Part shown: positions 62,768-64,000 of the stretch, piece by piece
How the letters are laid out: each line of letters opens with the position of its first letter
Numbering within the stretch: position 1 is the stretch's first letter
NCBI GenBank assembly: GCA_016187935.1
Contig: JACPIU010000010.1
Coordinates: 186,001-250,000 of the forward strand
Length of the DNA stretch: 64,000 nt
DNA from: Bdellovibrio sp.
Lineage (GTDB): Bacteria; Bdellovibrionota; Bacteriovoracia; Bacteriovoracales; Bacteriovoracaceae
Reading direction: 5' to 3'
The notes under the pieces: generated by a model
Databases searched by the model: none
What the model saw: only the letters and a program-made list of their open reading frames with translations
What the model was told of the DNA's origin: nothing
Program-made: the position numbers and the translations under genes

Positions 62768-64000
62768 CTAATGACTGATTGAAATTTTTCTCACACTCAC
62801 CCCGGTGTCCACTACGCCGGCGTCACTGTCAAAAACGAAGCGGATTTCAACATTCCTCCCGGCAAAAGAACTCAAATCAATTTCGTAAGACTGCATGGGA
62901 ATTTGGCCACTCTTTTTTTCTAAAAGGACGCTTTCCTGGCCTTGGCTGATGGCCAGGACTTTAAAAAAATCGTAATCGAGTTCGGTTTTAATCTCGGCGT
63001 CGAAGTTTAAGTGATAGGTACTGTTGGCAGGAAGCCCGACAAAAAGCGCGGCTTCTGCATGGACATTGTTCTGGTATTTATCTTCATTTCCAATTTTAAG
63101 CATTCCATTTTCAACCACCCAACCATAGTTCGTTTTTGTATACTCCGTATAAAGGGCCAGTGGCCTTGATTCTCCAAACCCAAAGTCAATGACAAGATCC
63201 TGATTCGGAAAAAGGATCAGGTTTTCCGGAACAACTCTATATTGATAAACTTTTCTCCAAACCTTCACACTGTTTTGGTTATATCCGGTGACTTCAACCT
63301 TGGAAATCTTGAATTTGTCAGTTGCCATGTTTTTGGGGAAAACAAGTTCACGACCTTCAGGATTATCCGATTCAATATTTTCCCTTCCGAGAATGGTATC
63401 TCCCTCTTTGAATTCAACAGAAGCGGTATTTTCCCATTGAGCGAAGACAGAGGGCCGCCGATCCAGCACAATATCTTGGCGCCCGTCTCGTTTAAAAAAT
63501 ACGTAAGAAAGATATTCAGATGACATCTCATTTAACTTTCTGGAGATGGTTTTTAACTGGTCGGCATTGCCATTGTAGAAATCAGAGAGATTGGATATGG
63601 CCAGGGAATCCGCTATGACGCCAACGTCTTCAATCAATTTCCCGGCATTGAATCCGATGCGCACAGTTTGACGAAGAGCAAAGCCAATGTTCTGACCATG
63701 GGGGAGTTGTTTAAAAGGGCCGGTATTTTCCGCCGGCAGTTCTTTCATCAATTCATTCAGACTATAATTATTGGCACCACCGGCACCAGTGTTTTCATCT
63801 TCGCCAAAAATTATCGCAGCTCCGTGATCCTGCATCTGTGCCGAGAACATGTCACAGGAAGAATAGCATGAAGAGTTGTTAAACACCGCCACAGGTTTAA
63901 AATAGTACTGGCCAAGTTCGTTCATCTTTTTCTCGGAATTAAGCGGAAGATCTTTGGTAAATTCACTCCCCTGTCTTGCGGCTTCCCTTAAGGCCTCGGT
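62768..64000 (-). CDS. S41-family peptidase, C-terminal part (5' end outside the window)
   Basis: The reading frame is open to the window end (410 codons here); an internal ATG at 63925 is not the real start. The sequence VAVFNNSSCYSSCDMFSA, then MQDHGAAIIFGEDENTGAGGANNY, is the core of tail-specific (Ctp-type) proteases, with catalytic-type Ser in the SSCDMFS region. A long C-terminal region of about 300 residues (two beta-sandwich-like parts, ending in VRKISISH) follows, which is unusual for Ctp proteases. It is probably an exported or periplasmic protease. Confidence 0.85.
   Translation of the reverse strand, partial: TEALREAARQGSEFTKDLPLNSEKKMNELGQYYFKPVAVFNNSSCYSSCDMFSAQMQDHGAAIIFGEDENTGAGGANNYSLNELMKELPAENTGPFKQLPHGQNIGFALRQTVRIGFNAGKLIEDVGVIADSLAISNLSDFYNGNADQLKTISRKLNEMSSEYLSYVFFKRDGRQDIVLDRRPSVFAQWENTASVEFKEGDTILGRENIESDNPEGRELVFPKNMATDKFKISKVEVTGYNQNSVKVWRKVYQYRVVPENLILFPNQDLVIDFGFGESRPLALYTEYTKTNYGWVVENGMLKIGNEDKYQNNVHAEAALFVGLPANSTYHLNFDAEIKTELDYDFFKVLAISQGQESVLLEKKSGQIPMQSYEIDLSSFAGRNVEIRFVFDSDAGVVDTGVSVRKISISH

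Overview
The window reads as chromosomal DNA of a Gram-negative, aerobic bacterium, most likely a Bdellovibrionota (Bdellovibrio/Bacteriovorax-like) predator or a close relative. This is inference. It rests on an aa3-type cytochrome oxidase operon, complete Kdp and Pst systems, many lipoproteins and Sec-exported proteins of unknown function, an unusually large set of secreted hydrolases (S1, S8, S41 and C92-like peptidases, a snapalysin-like zinc protease, an HExxH lipoprotein, a 3D-domain protein, a sphingomyelinase-like phosphodiesterase) and a ceramidase-family membrane protein. No 16S rRNA or other decisive marker is present. No rRNA, tRNA, CRISPR array, transposase or prophage was seen.

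Layout. 1-1453: 3' end of a cytochrome c oxidase operon (subunits I, III, IV). 1546-5073: AttH/CrtC-like lipocalin protein, HExxH lipoprotein, trypsin-like protease and a bacteriohemerythrin. 5226-7800: divergent class 3 aldehyde dehydrogenase and FabH-like ketoacyl synthase III. 7891-10236: subtilisin-like protease and a small exported protein. 10398-14708: accessory segment with a TPR/double winged-helix regulator, a membrane-anchored TIR-YARHG protein and a TumE/TumA-type toxin-antitoxin pair; a 28-bp exact direct repeat lies on either side of the TIR and TA genes. 14756-26591: exported proteins of unknown function, a ferredoxin, a modular FAD oxidoreductase, a lipoprotein glycosidase, an AtoE-type fatty acid transporter and a large zinc protease. 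26732-35190: a possible clan CD-like peptidase, then a run of four same-strand genes (EEP phosphodiesterase, GMC oxidoreductase, aldehyde dehydrogenase with an extra N-terminal domain, fold-III PLP enzyme) that looks like lipid or alcohol oxidation. 35196-37976: DUF4143 ATPase and an orphan ZnuBC-like ABC pair. 38082-43063: phoB-pstSCAB-phoU. 43204-50990: kdpFABC-kdpDE including the tiny kdpF. 51138-64000: ceramidase family, acyl-CoA-binding protein, exported proteins, FecR-domain protein, tyrosine recombinase, 3D-domain protein, RhlE helicase, RecQ, YchJ, a YiiX-like amidase/peptidase and a C-terminal fragment of an S41 peptidase.

How it works together. Two classical ion/nutrient stress regulons (phosphate and potassium) sit back to back on the minus strand with their own response regulators, and nearly every internal junction is an ATGA, TTGA or TAATG overlap. 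The secreted enzymes, the fatty-acid transporter, acyl-CoA-binding protein, alcohol/aldehyde oxidation genes and sphingolipid-type enzymes fit an organism that digests proteins, cell walls and lipids of other cells. The most unusual segment is the 12.0-14.7 kb TIR plus toxin-antitoxin cassette. The TIR protein has a predicted single membrane span separating a cytoplasmic TIR domain from an extracytoplasmic YARHG domain, which suggests a transmembrane NAD-linked sensor or defence protein.
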